Shown here piece after piece: positions 9,975 to 18,356 of a stretch of 64,000 bases of DNA. The notes under the pieces are model-generated. The model had not been told where the DNA came from, searched no databases, and saw nothing but the letters and a program-made list of their open reading frames with translations. Every line of letters starts with the position of its first letter. The first letter of the stretch is position 1. The translations under genes were made by a program, and so were the position numbers. This DNA is from Sandaracinaceae bacterium (GTDB taxonomy: Bacteria > Myxococcota_A > Polyangia > Polyangiales > JADJQN01). The stretch covers positions 806,001-870,000 of the forward strand of contig JADJQN010000003.1 in NCBI GenBank assembly GCA_016712745.1, in the 5' to 3' direction.

Positions 9975-10028
9975 GAACGCGCATCATCCACCTCACCTCG
10001 CGCCGGTTAGAGTATACCCATCTAATCC

Positions 10029-10664
10029 GTGACGCCTGATTTGAGTCATGAAATTTTTGCGGGCCTCTTTCCCCCTTCGGTGGTTGTGCGAAGTCGCGAT
10101 CCGCGCATCTCGCACGCGGAAGGACCTCCGGAGGAGGAAGCGCAGATTGCGCGGGCTGTCACGAAACGGAAAAACGAATTTCGAGCGGGCCGTAGGTGCG
10201 CGCATGAGGCGCTGCGGGCCATCAAATCGGACCAGCCACTGCTTCTCACCGGCCCGGATCGCGAACCGCTATGGCCGAAGGGCGTGGTCGGAAGTATTTC
10301 GCACTCAAGCGTGCTGTGCGTTGCCGCAGTTGCCTTGGGAGGCGATCTGCGTGGCCTAGGGGTTGATACCGAGATTGATGAAGTACTGCCTGCGGCGTTG
10401 ATTCCGAAAGTATGCACCGAACGGGAAGCCGCGCGTGGATTGCACAAGCAAGTCTTCAGCGCGAAAGAGGCCACCTATAAATGCCTCCATCCGATTGTGA
10501 AAAAGTTCTTTGGTTTTCACGCAGCTGAGATCGAGTTCGACGCGGGCACGTTCACCGTCACCCTGCTCATCGATCTGCCGCCCTTCACCAAGGGGGCGCG
10601 CTTCGCCGGCCGACACCGCACCCAAGACGGCCTCATCGCGACCGCGCTCATCGTTCCGTTTTGA
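10029..10664 (+). CDS. 4'-phosphopantetheinyl transferase, EntD/Sfp type
   Basis: Transfers phosphopantetheine from CoA to the Ser of carrier domains. 211 residues. PPTase motifs are clear: REPLWPKGVVGSISHS (79-92), GVDTE with metal ligands Asp113 and Glu115, and FSAKEATYK (143-151). Length and the early GLFPPSVVV segment fit the EntD branch. The start is GTG 10029. It diverges from the RTX-like lipoprotein and ends one base before the convergent deacetylase stop. Likely clients in this window are the NRPS carrier (Ser1011) and the stand-alone ACP at 41210; no holo-ACP synthase was seen here. Confidence 0.92.
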   Translation: MTPDLSHEIFAGLFPPSVVVRSRDPRISHAEGPPEEEAQIARAVTKRKNEFRAGRRCAHEALRAIKSDQPLLLTGPDREPLWPKGVVGSISHSSVLCVAAVALGGDLRGLGVDTEIDEVLPAALIPKVCTEREAARGLHKQVFSAKEATYKCLHPIVKKFFGFHAAEIEFDAGTFTVTLLIDLPPFTKGARFAGRHRTQDGLIATALIVPF

Positions 10665-10665
10665 G

Positions 10666-11517
10666 TCAGCGCGAGAGTTGAACGCGCCACAGGCCCTGAT
10701 CGACGAAGCGCCATGCGTCCATTGCGCCGTGGCAAAGGCGCGGAAAGAGCCAGGTCGGATCGCCGCTTTCGACTTTCACACGCGGAAGCGCCATCGGGTC
10801 CATGCCCTTTCTGATCGGGCCGTGTTGGGACGTGAACGCCGTTGTGTACCCAACCTCGCGAAGCATACGCGCCGTCTCGTCGGAGTAATCAGCACGCGTT
10901 CCGTACGGATAGGCGAACGAGAGCACGTCGCGGCCGAGCCGGGCGCGAAAGAGCTCCATCGCCTTCTCGGCTTGCTCCCGCGCTTCGCGGAGGGGCATCT
11001 GAGCCAAGGAGCGATGAGTGAAGGAATGACAACCAATCGCGACTCCGTGCTCGGCAAGTCGTCCGAGCTCAGTCCATGACATGTAGTGCTCGGGCTGATC
11101 GCTCGGCAAATGCGACGGCAGTGCATCTGTTTCGCGAATCAAGCTCGGCGTGACGTAGGCAACAGCTGGCACGTCGTAGTTGCGCAGGATAGGCAGCATG
11201 TTCGTCCACACGCTGCGAAAACCATCGTCGCTGGTAATCACGACCGCATCCTTGGTGAGCGCTCGGTCGCCCCGCACAAACGCCTCAAGCTCGTCGAGCG
11301 ACGCACCGAGGCCCTGACTCGCGACATACTTGATGTGCGAATCGAACTCGAAGGGTGGCACGCAGAAAGGATCGAGCGGGATTCGGCCAAAGCGGTGGTA
11401 GGTGAGTACGCGCGCGACATCGTGCGAGCCGCGAGCGAGCGGCGTGCTAAACGCGGCGGCAACCGCTGCGCGCGAGACTTTTTTTGCGATCCAACGACGG
11501 CGCGCGATGCCGCTCAT
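10666..11517 (-). CDS. Polysaccharide deacetylase (NodB/CE4), exopolysaccharide locus
   Basis: Removes N- or O-acetyl groups from a polysaccharide. I set the start at ATG 11517, which overlaps the upstream stop as ATGA and gives 283 residues. The frame is open further upstream, but that would run deep into the WecG-like gene. CE4 motifs: ITSDDGF with metal Asp97 and Asp98 (Ser where Phe is common), CHSFTH with His164 and His168, and FAYPYGT. An Arg-rich start without a clear cleavable signal leaves its location open (cytosolic or anchored). Last gene of the operon flippase-GH9-WecG-deacetylase, so it probably trims the repeat unit or the polymer. Confidence 0.88.
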   Translation of the reverse strand: MSGIARRRWIAKKVSRAAVAAAFSTPLARGSHDVARVLTYHRFGRIPLDPFCVPPFEFDSHIKYVASQGLGASLDELEAFVRGDRALTKDAVVITSDDGFRSVWTNMLPILRNYDVPAVAYVTPSLIRETDALPSHLPSDQPEHYMSWTELGRLAEHGVAIGCHSFTHRSLAQMPLREAREQAEKAMELFRARLGRDVLSFAYPYGTRADYSDETARMLREVGYTTAFTSQHGPIRKGMDPMALPRVKVESGDPTWLFPRLCHGAMDAWRFVDQGLWRVQLSR

Positions 11518-12254
11518 TTGCGCCCTTTGAGCGTGTCGAGTCCGACGCGCAGCAAGAACTTCGGATTGCCCAGGATGTAGCGTTCCGCTTTCTTCGGTTG
11601 GCGTCGCAGGAGGTGCAGCCACTCGACGCCGGCCTTGCGCATCCATGACGGCGCTCGATCCAGATTGCCCGCCCAGTAGTCGAAGAGACCACCGGTGCCC
11701 ATGACGAGGGGCACCTGCAACATGTCCCGGTACGTATCGATCCAGCGCTCTTGAATCGGATTGCCCATGCCCACGAGGAGTAAATGCGGCTTGGCTTTGT
11801 TGATCTTGTTTACAACGTCAATGGAGAGATCCCCGCGAACATAACCGTGATGATAGCCGGCCTGCTCCCAACCTGGAAACATGACTCGAGCTCGCTCGGC
11901 TGCTCGCTCGATGGCCTGCGCTGTTGCTCCTAACAGGTAGTAGCGAAGGCCGCGTCGCGCGGTCTCGGCAAAGAGTTGCGGAACCAAATCGGTGCCGTTC
12001 ACGTTGTCACGCAACGTAACGCCTTGCGCACGCGCCGCCCATCGCACGCCCGTGCCATCGCCGAAGACTACGTCGGCGCGATTGAGCACATCAAGGTAGG
12101 TTGGATCGTCGGCAGCACAGTTGAGGGTGTGCGCGTTCACAAAGAATACGGTGCGCGTGCGCGGATCGGGATCGTGAATGAGATCGGTGAGCAGCGCGAT
12201 CGCCTCGCGCATCGAGACATCAGTTACGTTTACGCCGAGGATGCGTACAGCCAT
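11514..12254 (-). CDS. WecG/TagA/CpsF-family glycosyltransferase
   Basis: 246 residues, the normal family size (GT26). Typical blocks: FFVNAHTLNCA, ADVVFGDGTGV, GTDLVPQLF, YYLLGAT, PHLLLVGMGNPIQERWI, GTGGLFDYWAG and RAPSWMRKAGVEWLHLL. Family members transfer a sugar (ManNAcA or ManNAc in studied cases) to an undecaprenyl-diphosphate-linked acceptor at the membrane face. The sugar used here is unknown. It overlaps the deacetylase by 4 bases and follows the GH9 gene by 23 bases, so it acts in repeat-unit assembly of this locus. Confidence 0.93.
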   Translation of the reverse strand: MAVRILGVNVTDVSMREAIALLTDLIHDPDPRTRTVFFVNAHTLNCAADDPTYLDVLNRADVVFGDGTGVRWAARAQGVTLRDNVNGTDLVPQLFAETARRGLRYYLLGATAQAIERAAERARVMFPGWEQAGYHHGYVRGDLSIDVVNKINKAKPHLLLVGMGNPIQERWIDTYRDMLQVPLVMGTGGLFDYWAGNLDRAPSWMRKAGVEWLHLLRRQPKKAERYILGNPKFLLRVGLDTLKGRK

Positions 12255-12277
12255 GCCCGGAGCTTAGCGCGTCGCAC

Positions 12278-14749
12278 TTAGTGTTGCCCAGCGCCGATCA
12301 ACATCGCGAAGTGCTCTGCGTGCGGGCCCATGCACTCCCACACGCTAAACTCGTTCGTCGTCACGAATGAATGCACGTCAGCGTAGCGCAGCATCGGCGG
12401 GCGCGATTCGAACGCGGGCGAGAAGCGCCGCGATGCGAAGCGATAGTATTCAGCGGCCGGAAGATCGGGGACCGGTCCGTAGACGGGAATGCCTGGCATC
12501 ACGCCGTGGCCGTTTTTCAGCGAGGTGAGTGAGTCCAGGTGCAGAGGCTCCTCGGGGCTGCGCGCGCCAAGACCCGTGATGAAGACCATGCCCAAGGGAT
12601 TGGCGCCAAGCACGTAATCGGCCGAGAGACTCATGGCGTCGAAGTAGTTGCGCTGATCGGACGCGCTGACTTCGCTCATTTGCATGCGCGCGATGATCGG
12701 ATCGAGGTAGCGGCCCATGACGGTGCCCTGCCCCCAACCTGTCGGACGACCCTCGGGGCGACCGTTGCGATGGGCGTAAGGCGATTCGATCACGCGACGA
12801 GCTACGTCGTCGGCGGCGCGCGTCAGCCACGTTCGCGATAGCTCCACAATCGCCGGCGACGGCGACGGCCCGCGCAGATAATCGATGAAGTAGTCGGGCA
12901 TCACTTGCCCGTCGTGCACGTAGTCGCTCTCCTGGTTGTGAGCTTCGGCGAAATTACTGAAGGCGCCGTACTGACCGATGCTGGACCATAGGCTTTCGAA
13001 CTCGCTCTTGTAGGAAGCCTGCTCGGTAAGGCGCCACAACTCACTTGCGCCGTACATCATGAAGGCCGCGCTTGCGTGATGGGAACGTGCGTAGTTGTAC
13101 GCGCGCACGGCGCGCTCGCGAAGGCGCTGCGCGCGCGGCGCATCGAAGCTTGCAAGCAGGCGTGATGCCTGTGCGAAGAGGCCGGCGGCCCGCGCGGAGA
13201 CATTCGCATTGCGTGCGAATGTGAAATAGACGAGCTGATCTTGATCGGCTGAGTAGATTCCCCAGGGATGACGCGTCGACTCGACGCCCGAACGGACGCC
13301 GCCATCGCTCTCCTGCAATTGTTCCCAGGTCGCGATGCCCCAGAGTGCTTCGTCGAGCAAATCCGGAATGCGATTGCCACGCTCAGGTAAATTAAGCTGG
13401 GAATCGGTGAAATGCGTGGGCGCGCTTTCAAACGCGCGCATCAGAACCTGCGGCACGACGGTGTGCATGGGGCGTTGATCGAAATCGCCCGCGTCGTGGT
13501 AGCCACCAATCAGGCGACGACGACCGACTTGCGGAGTGTTCTCTGGGAAGAAGTCGAACGCATCGGCCTGCTCAGCCGTGAATACGTATTCGTGACCGAG
13601 CGGGCGCACCCAGTCGGTGATCGGCGGGCCAAGGCGCTGCGCGGAGCGATTGTGCAAAAGCCCGCGCGTGATCACGTAATAAGCGTGAAACGCTGCCGAC
13701 TCGCTCACTTCCGTCGGATAGGAAACGCCCACGCCCGCAACGCGAATGCGGATGCGCGTGTTCTCTGCGATCGGAACCGTGCGCAGATCAATTTGATGGA
13801 CGGGCGATCCCGAATCGGCATCGCGTGCGGAGCGAACCGTGATCGGCAAGCTAGCGGTGCGTGCAACACGCCGCTCGCTTGCGACATCGCATGCATCGAG
13901 CACCGTCTCCGCAGACTGCGGGAAGGCTGAAAGCGAAAGCCCTCCCCCTGTCCCCATCCACATCGAGACGTACGCATAGCGTTCGGTTGCTCGCGGGTTG
14001 TAGCCAACCTGGTTGAGTTGAATGACCGGCGTCTCAAGATAGCGATCGCTGTAGGGGACCAGCACCGACGTGCTGTCGGGCCCTTCGATCCGCAATATTT
14101 CGCGCGAGCCCACCGCACTGGCAAGCTCGAGGTAGATGCGATGATCGACATCGGTTTCGCTCAAGTCCGCGTCTGAGCCAAAACCGAGCTCGTAATCCAT
14201 CTGCGCAACCGGCACCGAATCGCGATGCACACGACGCACCGCAATGGCGGCGCCCGTGCGTCGGCGCACGCGCCACGTTCCGCGCTGAAAATCGGCGCCG
14301 TCGCCATTGCCCATCACAATGCGAATCACGTTCGGCGCAACGAGTGCAACCTCACGCACAGCCCCGTCGAGGCCGGCGCGCGCAGCAGCTGGCGTCTGCG
14401 CGTGAAGGTTCGTGCCCACCACGCCACGAGGCGTGTCGGCCTCTACTCGCAAAAAAACATGCACGTTCGGAGCGAGGTGGTCGATGCGCGTCTCGGATGC
14501 GCTGCCTGATAGCGTCGCGACGACGTACGGGTCAGGCAGAGCGCCTTGCGCATTCGCCGGTTCGGAACTTATGAGCACACGCATGCGTGTGGCGCCCTGC
14601 ACAGCCGGCCACCCGAGAACGATGTGATCGGATGCTAGCTCGCGCACCACAGGATGTGGCGCATCGGCTGATGCCGGCGATGAGCAAGCGAGCCAGACGC
14701 ACGACAACCCGATCAGAACGACGCGCGCATACGACGTTGTATGGATCAA
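12278..14749 (-). CDS. Glycoside hydrolase family 9, lipoprotein, inside exopolysaccharide operon
   Basis: About 823 residues. I chose TTG 14749: AGGAGG lies about 5 bases upstream and the codon overlaps the flippase stop as TTGA. Longer forms would lie inside the flippase gene. The N-terminus ends in a lipobox (CVWLACSS). An Ig-like N-terminal region and a CelD_N-like segment (VIQLNQVGYNPRATERYAYV) precede the catalytic barrel: GGYHDAGDFD with the acidic pair, IPDLLDEALWG, LGANPLGMVFITGLG and, near the end, VTTNEFSVWE with the proton-donor Glu. The usual HHR triad after the TGxG block is altered (EEPLHLDS). An endo-acting beta-glycosidase that trims or releases the polymer is inferred. Confidence 0.87.
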   Translation of the reverse strand: MIHTTSYARVVLIGLSCVWLACSSPASADAPHPVVRELASDHIVLGWPAVQGATRMRVLISSEPANAQGALPDPYVVATLSGSASETRIDHLAPNVHVFLRVEADTPRGVVGTNLHAQTPAAARAGLDGAVREVALVAPNVIRIVMGNGDGADFQRGTWRVRRRTGAAIAVRRVHRDSVPVAQMDYELGFGSDADLSETDVDHRIYLELASAVGSREILRIEGPDSTSVLVPYSDRYLETPVIQLNQVGYNPRATERYAYVSMWMGTGGGLSLSAFPQSAETVLDACDVASERRVARTASLPITVRSARDADSGSPVHQIDLRTVPIAENTRIRIRVAGVGVSYPTEVSESAAFHAYYVITRGLLHNRSAQRLGPPITDWVRPLGHEYVFTAEQADAFDFFPENTPQVGRRRLIGGYHDAGDFDQRPMHTVVPQVLMRAFESAPTHFTDSQLNLPERGNRIPDLLDEALWGIATWEQLQESDGGVRSGVESTRHPWGIYSADQDQLVYFTFARNANVSARAAGLFAQASRLLASFDAPRAQRLRERAVRAYNYARSHHASAAFMMYGASELWRLTEQASYKSEFESLWSSIGQYGAFSNFAEAHNQESDYVHDGQVMPDYFIDYLRGPSPSPAIVELSRTWLTRAADDVARRVIESPYAHRNGRPEGRPTGWGQGTVMGRYLDPIIARMQMSEVSASDQRNYFDAMSLSADYVLGANPLGMVFITGLGARSPEEPLHLDSLTSLKNGHGVMPGIPVYGPVPDLPAAEYYRFASRRFSPAFESRPPMLRYADVHSFVTTNEFSVWECMGPHAEHFAMLIGAGQH

Positions 14750-16203
14750 GATGCCTCCTGCATCCTGTAACCGCGTCGCAGAAAGAGCGCGACCACGAGA
14801 CAGCCGCAGAGCATCGTCACACTGCAGGCGACGATGCTTTGCCACGTGCCGTGCAAGGAGAATGCGCGTAGCGAATAGCCAACGACGCATGACGCGAGCA
14901 ATACGAGGAAGGAAGGCGTAAGCACGCTGAAAAGTCGGCTGAAACTCCACCCGAGAAGGATACGCGCCCTTCTCCACATGAGCACGCCGGTGATGGCGTT
15001 ACCTCCAACCGTGCTAAGCGCGACTGCCCAAATGCCGTACTTCCACGCGAGACCTATCGAGATCACGAGGTTGGTGATGCTTCCGACGATGATAGGGATG
15101 GCGCCTTCCCACCCGGTCCTGCCCCCAAGCGCCACCATGGAGCTTGAAACCTCGTAAAGCGACATGATCATCGCCGCGGCGCCCAGAACGGCGAGCACGA
15201 TGGCCGGCACATGCCCTTCGGCAACGTGGCCGACCCAGCCGATCAAGAGCGCCTGTCCATCGAAGGACAATGCGGTCATGCCGCTGAGTACGACACCCGA
15301 GAAAACGAGTGTGCCGATGCGCACCGCGCGTGCGCGATGTTCGGGATCTCCAAGGCTTGGCATCAGCGCAACGGTGGCTTGCTTTGCAAGCAAGTACGCA
15401 AGGTCCACGGCGCGACCCGCCACGCCGTATTGCCCGACGAGAGCTAAGGTAGCAACGCTACTGAGCACGAAGAGGTCAACACGCAATGCCGTTGCGACGG
15501 CGAGATTGATCGCGAGCGCGGCCGCGCCAACTTTGAACGAGGCCTTGCGTTCAAGGATGTCCTTGGTCCACGCCGGCTTGAGTGGAATGTCCTTGTCGAG
15601 CGCGCGCGCGGCCCTCAGCGTGATGACAGCTTCAACGATGTAGGAGACCAACAAACCAGTGGAGGGAACAATCAGGCTCGACGAGAACTGAAACCACGCA
15701 AGCGTCACGATGAGCTGCGCAACGGCTCCTGCCGTTCGCGCGCGCGCAACTTCACGCACGCCGCCCTTCGCGAACACGTAGCCGCGGTAAGGACCGAACC
15801 AGCCCATCACCATGCCGGCTACGAGCACGATGATCGCAGCCACGCGGATCTCGTCGCGCAGCTCGGGGCCAGCGCCGTCCATGTCGATCAGGAAGAGATA
15901 GGAAATGATACTCGCGACGGGCAAGAGCACGGCGAGCACGAAGAGCGAAAGTGAGAGCACGCGACGCGCGCGTGCATCGTCTTTCGCAACTGTGGCGCGC
16001 TGCACCACTGCGGTCAGACCCATGTCGGCCAGACCGATAAGAAAGGCCGCAGCACCGAGCAACGCCCACGCGCCAAGCGCGTCGTCACTCAGCTTGCGAG
16101 AAATGACCGTGAAGCTGACGACGCCAGCTAACGTCGCCGCCACATGCCGCCCGCCTCCGCTCAGGAGTGCTCGTAGCGTTTTCTTATCGGCGGAACCGCT
16201 CAT
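14746..16203 (-). CDS. Polysaccharide flippase (Wzx-like, MOP superfamily)
   Basis: Moves undecaprenyl-diphosphate-linked repeat units across the inner membrane. 485 residues with about 12-14 hydrophobic segments spread over the full length, beginning near HVAATLAGVVSFTVISRKL and including the SXX-type start of the RfbX/PST family (DDALGAWALLGAAAFLIGLADMG in pieces). Start ATG 16203. First gene of the minus-strand operon; it overlaps the GH9 gene by 4 bases and diverges from the GT4 operon across a 51-base gap. Together with the Wzy-like protein at 21740 and the OPX and PCP proteins it defines a Wzx/Wzy-type pathway. Confidence 0.9.
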   Translation of the reverse strand: MSGSADKKTLRALLSGGGRHVAATLAGVVSFTVISRKLSDDALGAWALLGAAAFLIGLADMGLTAVVQRATVAKDDARARRVLSLSLFVLAVLLPVASIISYLFLIDMDGAGPELRDEIRVAAIIVLVAGMVMGWFGPYRGYVFAKGGVREVARARTAGAVAQLIVTLAWFQFSSSLIVPSTGLLVSYIVEAVITLRAARALDKDIPLKPAWTKDILERKASFKVGAAALAINLAVATALRVDLFVLSSVATLALVGQYGVAGRAVDLAYLLAKQATVALMPSLGDPEHRARAVRIGTLVFSGVVLSGMTALSFDGQALLIGWVGHVAEGHVPAIVLAVLGAAAMIMSLYEVSSSMVALGGRTGWEGAIPIIVGSITNLVISIGLAWKYGIWAVALSTVGGNAITGVLMWRRARILLGWSFSRLFSVLTPSFLVLLASCVVGYSLRAFSLHGTWQSIVACSVTMLCGCLVVALFLRRGYRMQEAS

Positions 16204-16254
16204 CGATAGTCTGCACCAACGTATCCAACCTTCCGGTATGCTTCAATCGACTTC
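16204..16254. promoter_or_regulatory. Divergent promoter region of the two polysaccharide operons
   Basis: Only 51 bases separate the flippase start (minus) from the GT4 start (plus), so both promoters must overlap here or lie within the opposite gene. I see no convincing -35/-10 pair. This suggests shared control of the two operons but does not prove it. Confidence 0.3.
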
Positions 16255-17526
16255 GTGACCCGCTGGCCATTCCATCCCCTTTCGACCGATGACGTGCGCG
16301 TCGTGCACGTGTTGCGCAAATACGATCCGCGCGAATGGGGTGGCACCGAAACGCACGTGGTGGAAATCACGCGGCGGCTCGCCCTGCGCGGCTTTGAGCC
16401 CATCGTGCATGCGCCCAAGGGCCCCACTACCCGGGACGAAGCGCTTGCCAGCAACGTGCCTCTGGTGCGCTACCGCTCGTTTCTACCCTTTGTCGGAAAG
16501 GCGACAACGAGGCGCGCTCTTGTCGCCAATGCTGGCAACATTGCCTCACTCGAAGAGCCGCTTCGCCTGCTTTTAGATCCACGTGTGCAGCTTTGCCACT
16601 TGCACACAACCGGACGCATTGGTGGCGGCGTGCGCACGGCGATGCGGTTGACGGGTCGCCCCTATGTCGTGTCAGTGCACGGACCGATGTTTGCGAACAA
16701 GGGCTGGCTCACCGAGGACCATCAGAAACGCAGCCGTGGCGCAATCGATCTTGGCGCGCCCATAGGTGCGCTGCTAGGAGCGCGTCACGTGGTCGACGAC
16801 GCTGCCCGCGTGATCACATTCAACGAAGAAGAACGCAAAGCGCTCGCTGAACGCATTGGCTCGCGCGCAGTGCGAATGGACCATGGAGTCGATCGCGAAC
16901 GACTCTCGTCCGGAAGCATCGAGCGGGCGCGGGGACGTCGGACGTGGGCGGCTTTCGCGAACGCTCCGGTCGTCGCGCTCATCGGCCGCATCGCGGCGCA
17001 GAAGAATCAGGTTTTCGCCGTACGAGCATTCGCTGCCGGGGCGCCGGCCGATCATCATCTTGTTCTCGCGGGCGCAGCCACCGATGCGGGCTACCGCGAC
17101 GCGATTCAACGCGAAGCGGAAACGCTCGGCGTGCGCGACCGTGTGCATCTTCTTGGAAACGTCAGCGCCAAAGACGAGATCCCGGATTTGCTCGCACTTG
17201 CGAAGCTCTTGATTGTCCCGTCAACGCACGAGGCTTTTGGGCTCGCGGTGCTTGAAGGATGGGCCGCGCAGCGACCGGTTTTGTTTGCTCATCACTCTGG
17301 CCTCTCGGACCTCGCAGCAGCGGTCGGCAACAATGGCTCGTCCGTACCCGAGCTCGATGTCGAAGTGTGGGCCGCTGCGATGAAAGGCTTGCTTGGCAAC
17401 GAAGAGAAGTGTCGCTCTCTCGCTGAAACGGGGCATGCCATCGTGAGCTCGCGTTATGATTGGGATCGAGTTGTGGACCGCCTGATCTCGCTTTATCGCG
17501 ATGTGCTGCTCGAGGCCGCTCGATGA
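16255..17526 (+). CDS. GT4 family glycosyltransferase
   Basis: 423 residues from GTG 16255. GT-B fold, GT4 signs: N-terminal VVHVLRKYDPREWGGTETHV (acceptor-side Gly-rich loop), VSVHGP, a mid-protein FVALIGRIAAQKN-like start of the nucleotide-sugar domain (VVALIGRIAAQKNQ), and the EX7E-like motif STHEAFGLAVLEGWA. It transfers a sugar from an NDP-sugar with retention, presumably in repeat-unit assembly at the inner face of the membrane. First gene of the six-gene plus-strand operon; it overlaps the next gene at ATGA. Sugar specificity cannot be read from sequence. Confidence 0.92.
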   Translation: MTRWPFHPLSTDDVRVVHVLRKYDPREWGGTETHVVEITRRLALRGFEPIVHAPKGPTTRDEALASNVPLVRYRSFLPFVGKATTRRALVANAGNIASLEEPLRLLLDPRVQLCHLHTTGRIGGGVRTAMRLTGRPYVVSVHGPMFANKGWLTEDHQKRSRGAIDLGAPIGALLGARHVVDDAARVITFNEEERKALAERIGSRAVRMDHGVDRERLSSGSIERARGRRTWAAFANAPVVALIGRIAAQKNQVFAVRAFAAGAPADHHLVLAGAATDAGYRDAIQREAETLGVRDRVHLLGNVSAKDEIPDLLALAKLLIVPSTHEAFGLAVLEGWAAQRPVLFAHHSGLSDLAAAVGNNGSSVPELDVEVWAAAMKGLLGNEEKCRSLAETGHAIVSSRYDWDRVVDRLISLYRDVLLEAAR

Positions 17527-18356
17527 TGCGCACGCTTGACGTTGTGATGCGTTGCCGCAACGAGATGCCGTACACGAAGCGCGCGCTCGAGGCGCTCGCG
17601 ACTCAGACTGGGCTCGTGGCGCGCGTCTTGTTCATCGATTGTCACTCGAGTGACGGCTCGCGCGAAGCGGCCGATGAAGCCGGCGCGCGCATTGTCGATC
17701 TGGATCCCGCGCAGTACATTCCAGGTCGTGTGCTCAATAGGGGCATGCGCGAGACCGCATCAGAGTTCGTGGCCTTCATTAACGCGGACGCGATCGCGTT
17801 ACGGGCCGATTCACTCGTACGCTTGATCGCGCCTTTCGAGCGACACGAAAACGTGATTGCGACGTACGCACGACAACTCGCTCGCCCCGACGCCGATCGC
17901 TTGACCAAAGTCGACTACGCGCGAGCCTTCCCGACGGCGAAGGCCCTCGGCGTCACGCACGGACATTTCTTCTCCATGGCCGCATCCGCCGTGCGGCGCA
18001 GCGGATGGGAAGTGTTGCCGTTCGACGAGAAGCTCAAATATTCAGAGGATGTCGATTGGAGCCTGCGTGCGGCGTCACTCGGTTGGCTTTCGACCTACGC
18101 GAGCGATTCCGAGTTCGAGCATTCGCACGTCTATGATTTGAAGGCGCAGTACAAACGCCACGCCGGCGAAGGCACGGCCGATACGCACATTCATCGCTTG
18201 AGCAAGGCGTCGGTCGTGTCTGACCTTCTCCGTCCGCTGGCGGGCAATCTTCTGCGCGATGCCCGCGCTGGCGTCGTTTCGCCGAGCGCAATCGCCACGC
18301 GCATAGCGCAGGCTGCTGGCTACTTCACGGGGCGACGACGGGGATCGAGTGCCTGA
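17526..18356 (+). CDS. GT2 family glycosyltransferase
   Basis: 276 residues from ATG 17526, which shares one base with the previous stop (TGATG). GT-A fold: LDVVMRCRNEMPYTKRALEAL at the start, FIDCHSSDGSREAA for nucleotide binding, and FVAFINADAIAL, with NAD in place of the usual DxD metal motif. Later WEVLPFDEKLKYSEDVDWSLR carries the ED acid pair typical of the family. An inverting transferase in the same operon as two GT4 enzymes. The next gene starts 8 bases inside its 3' end, so translation is coupled. Confidence 0.92.
   Translation: MRTLDVVMRCRNEMPYTKRALEALATQTGLVARVLFIDCHSSDGSREAADEAGARIVDLDPAQYIPGRVLNRGMRETASEFVAFINADAIALRADSLVRLIAPFERHENVIATYARQLARPDADRLTKVDYARAFPTAKALGVTHGHFFSMAASAVRRSGWEVLPFDEKLKYSEDVDWSLRAASLGWLSTYASDSEFEHSHVYDLKAQYKRHAGEGTADTHIHRLSKASVVSDLLRPLAGNLLRDARAGVVSPSAIATRIAQAAGYFTGRRRGSSA

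Noticed and set aside
14749..14977. Longer start of the GH9 gene at 14977, and likewise for the deacetylase at 11646 and FKBP at 55135
   Set aside because: The extra N-terminal parts lie within neighbouring genes and lack signal-peptide character; coupled starts with good ribosome-binding sites or overlaps fit better.
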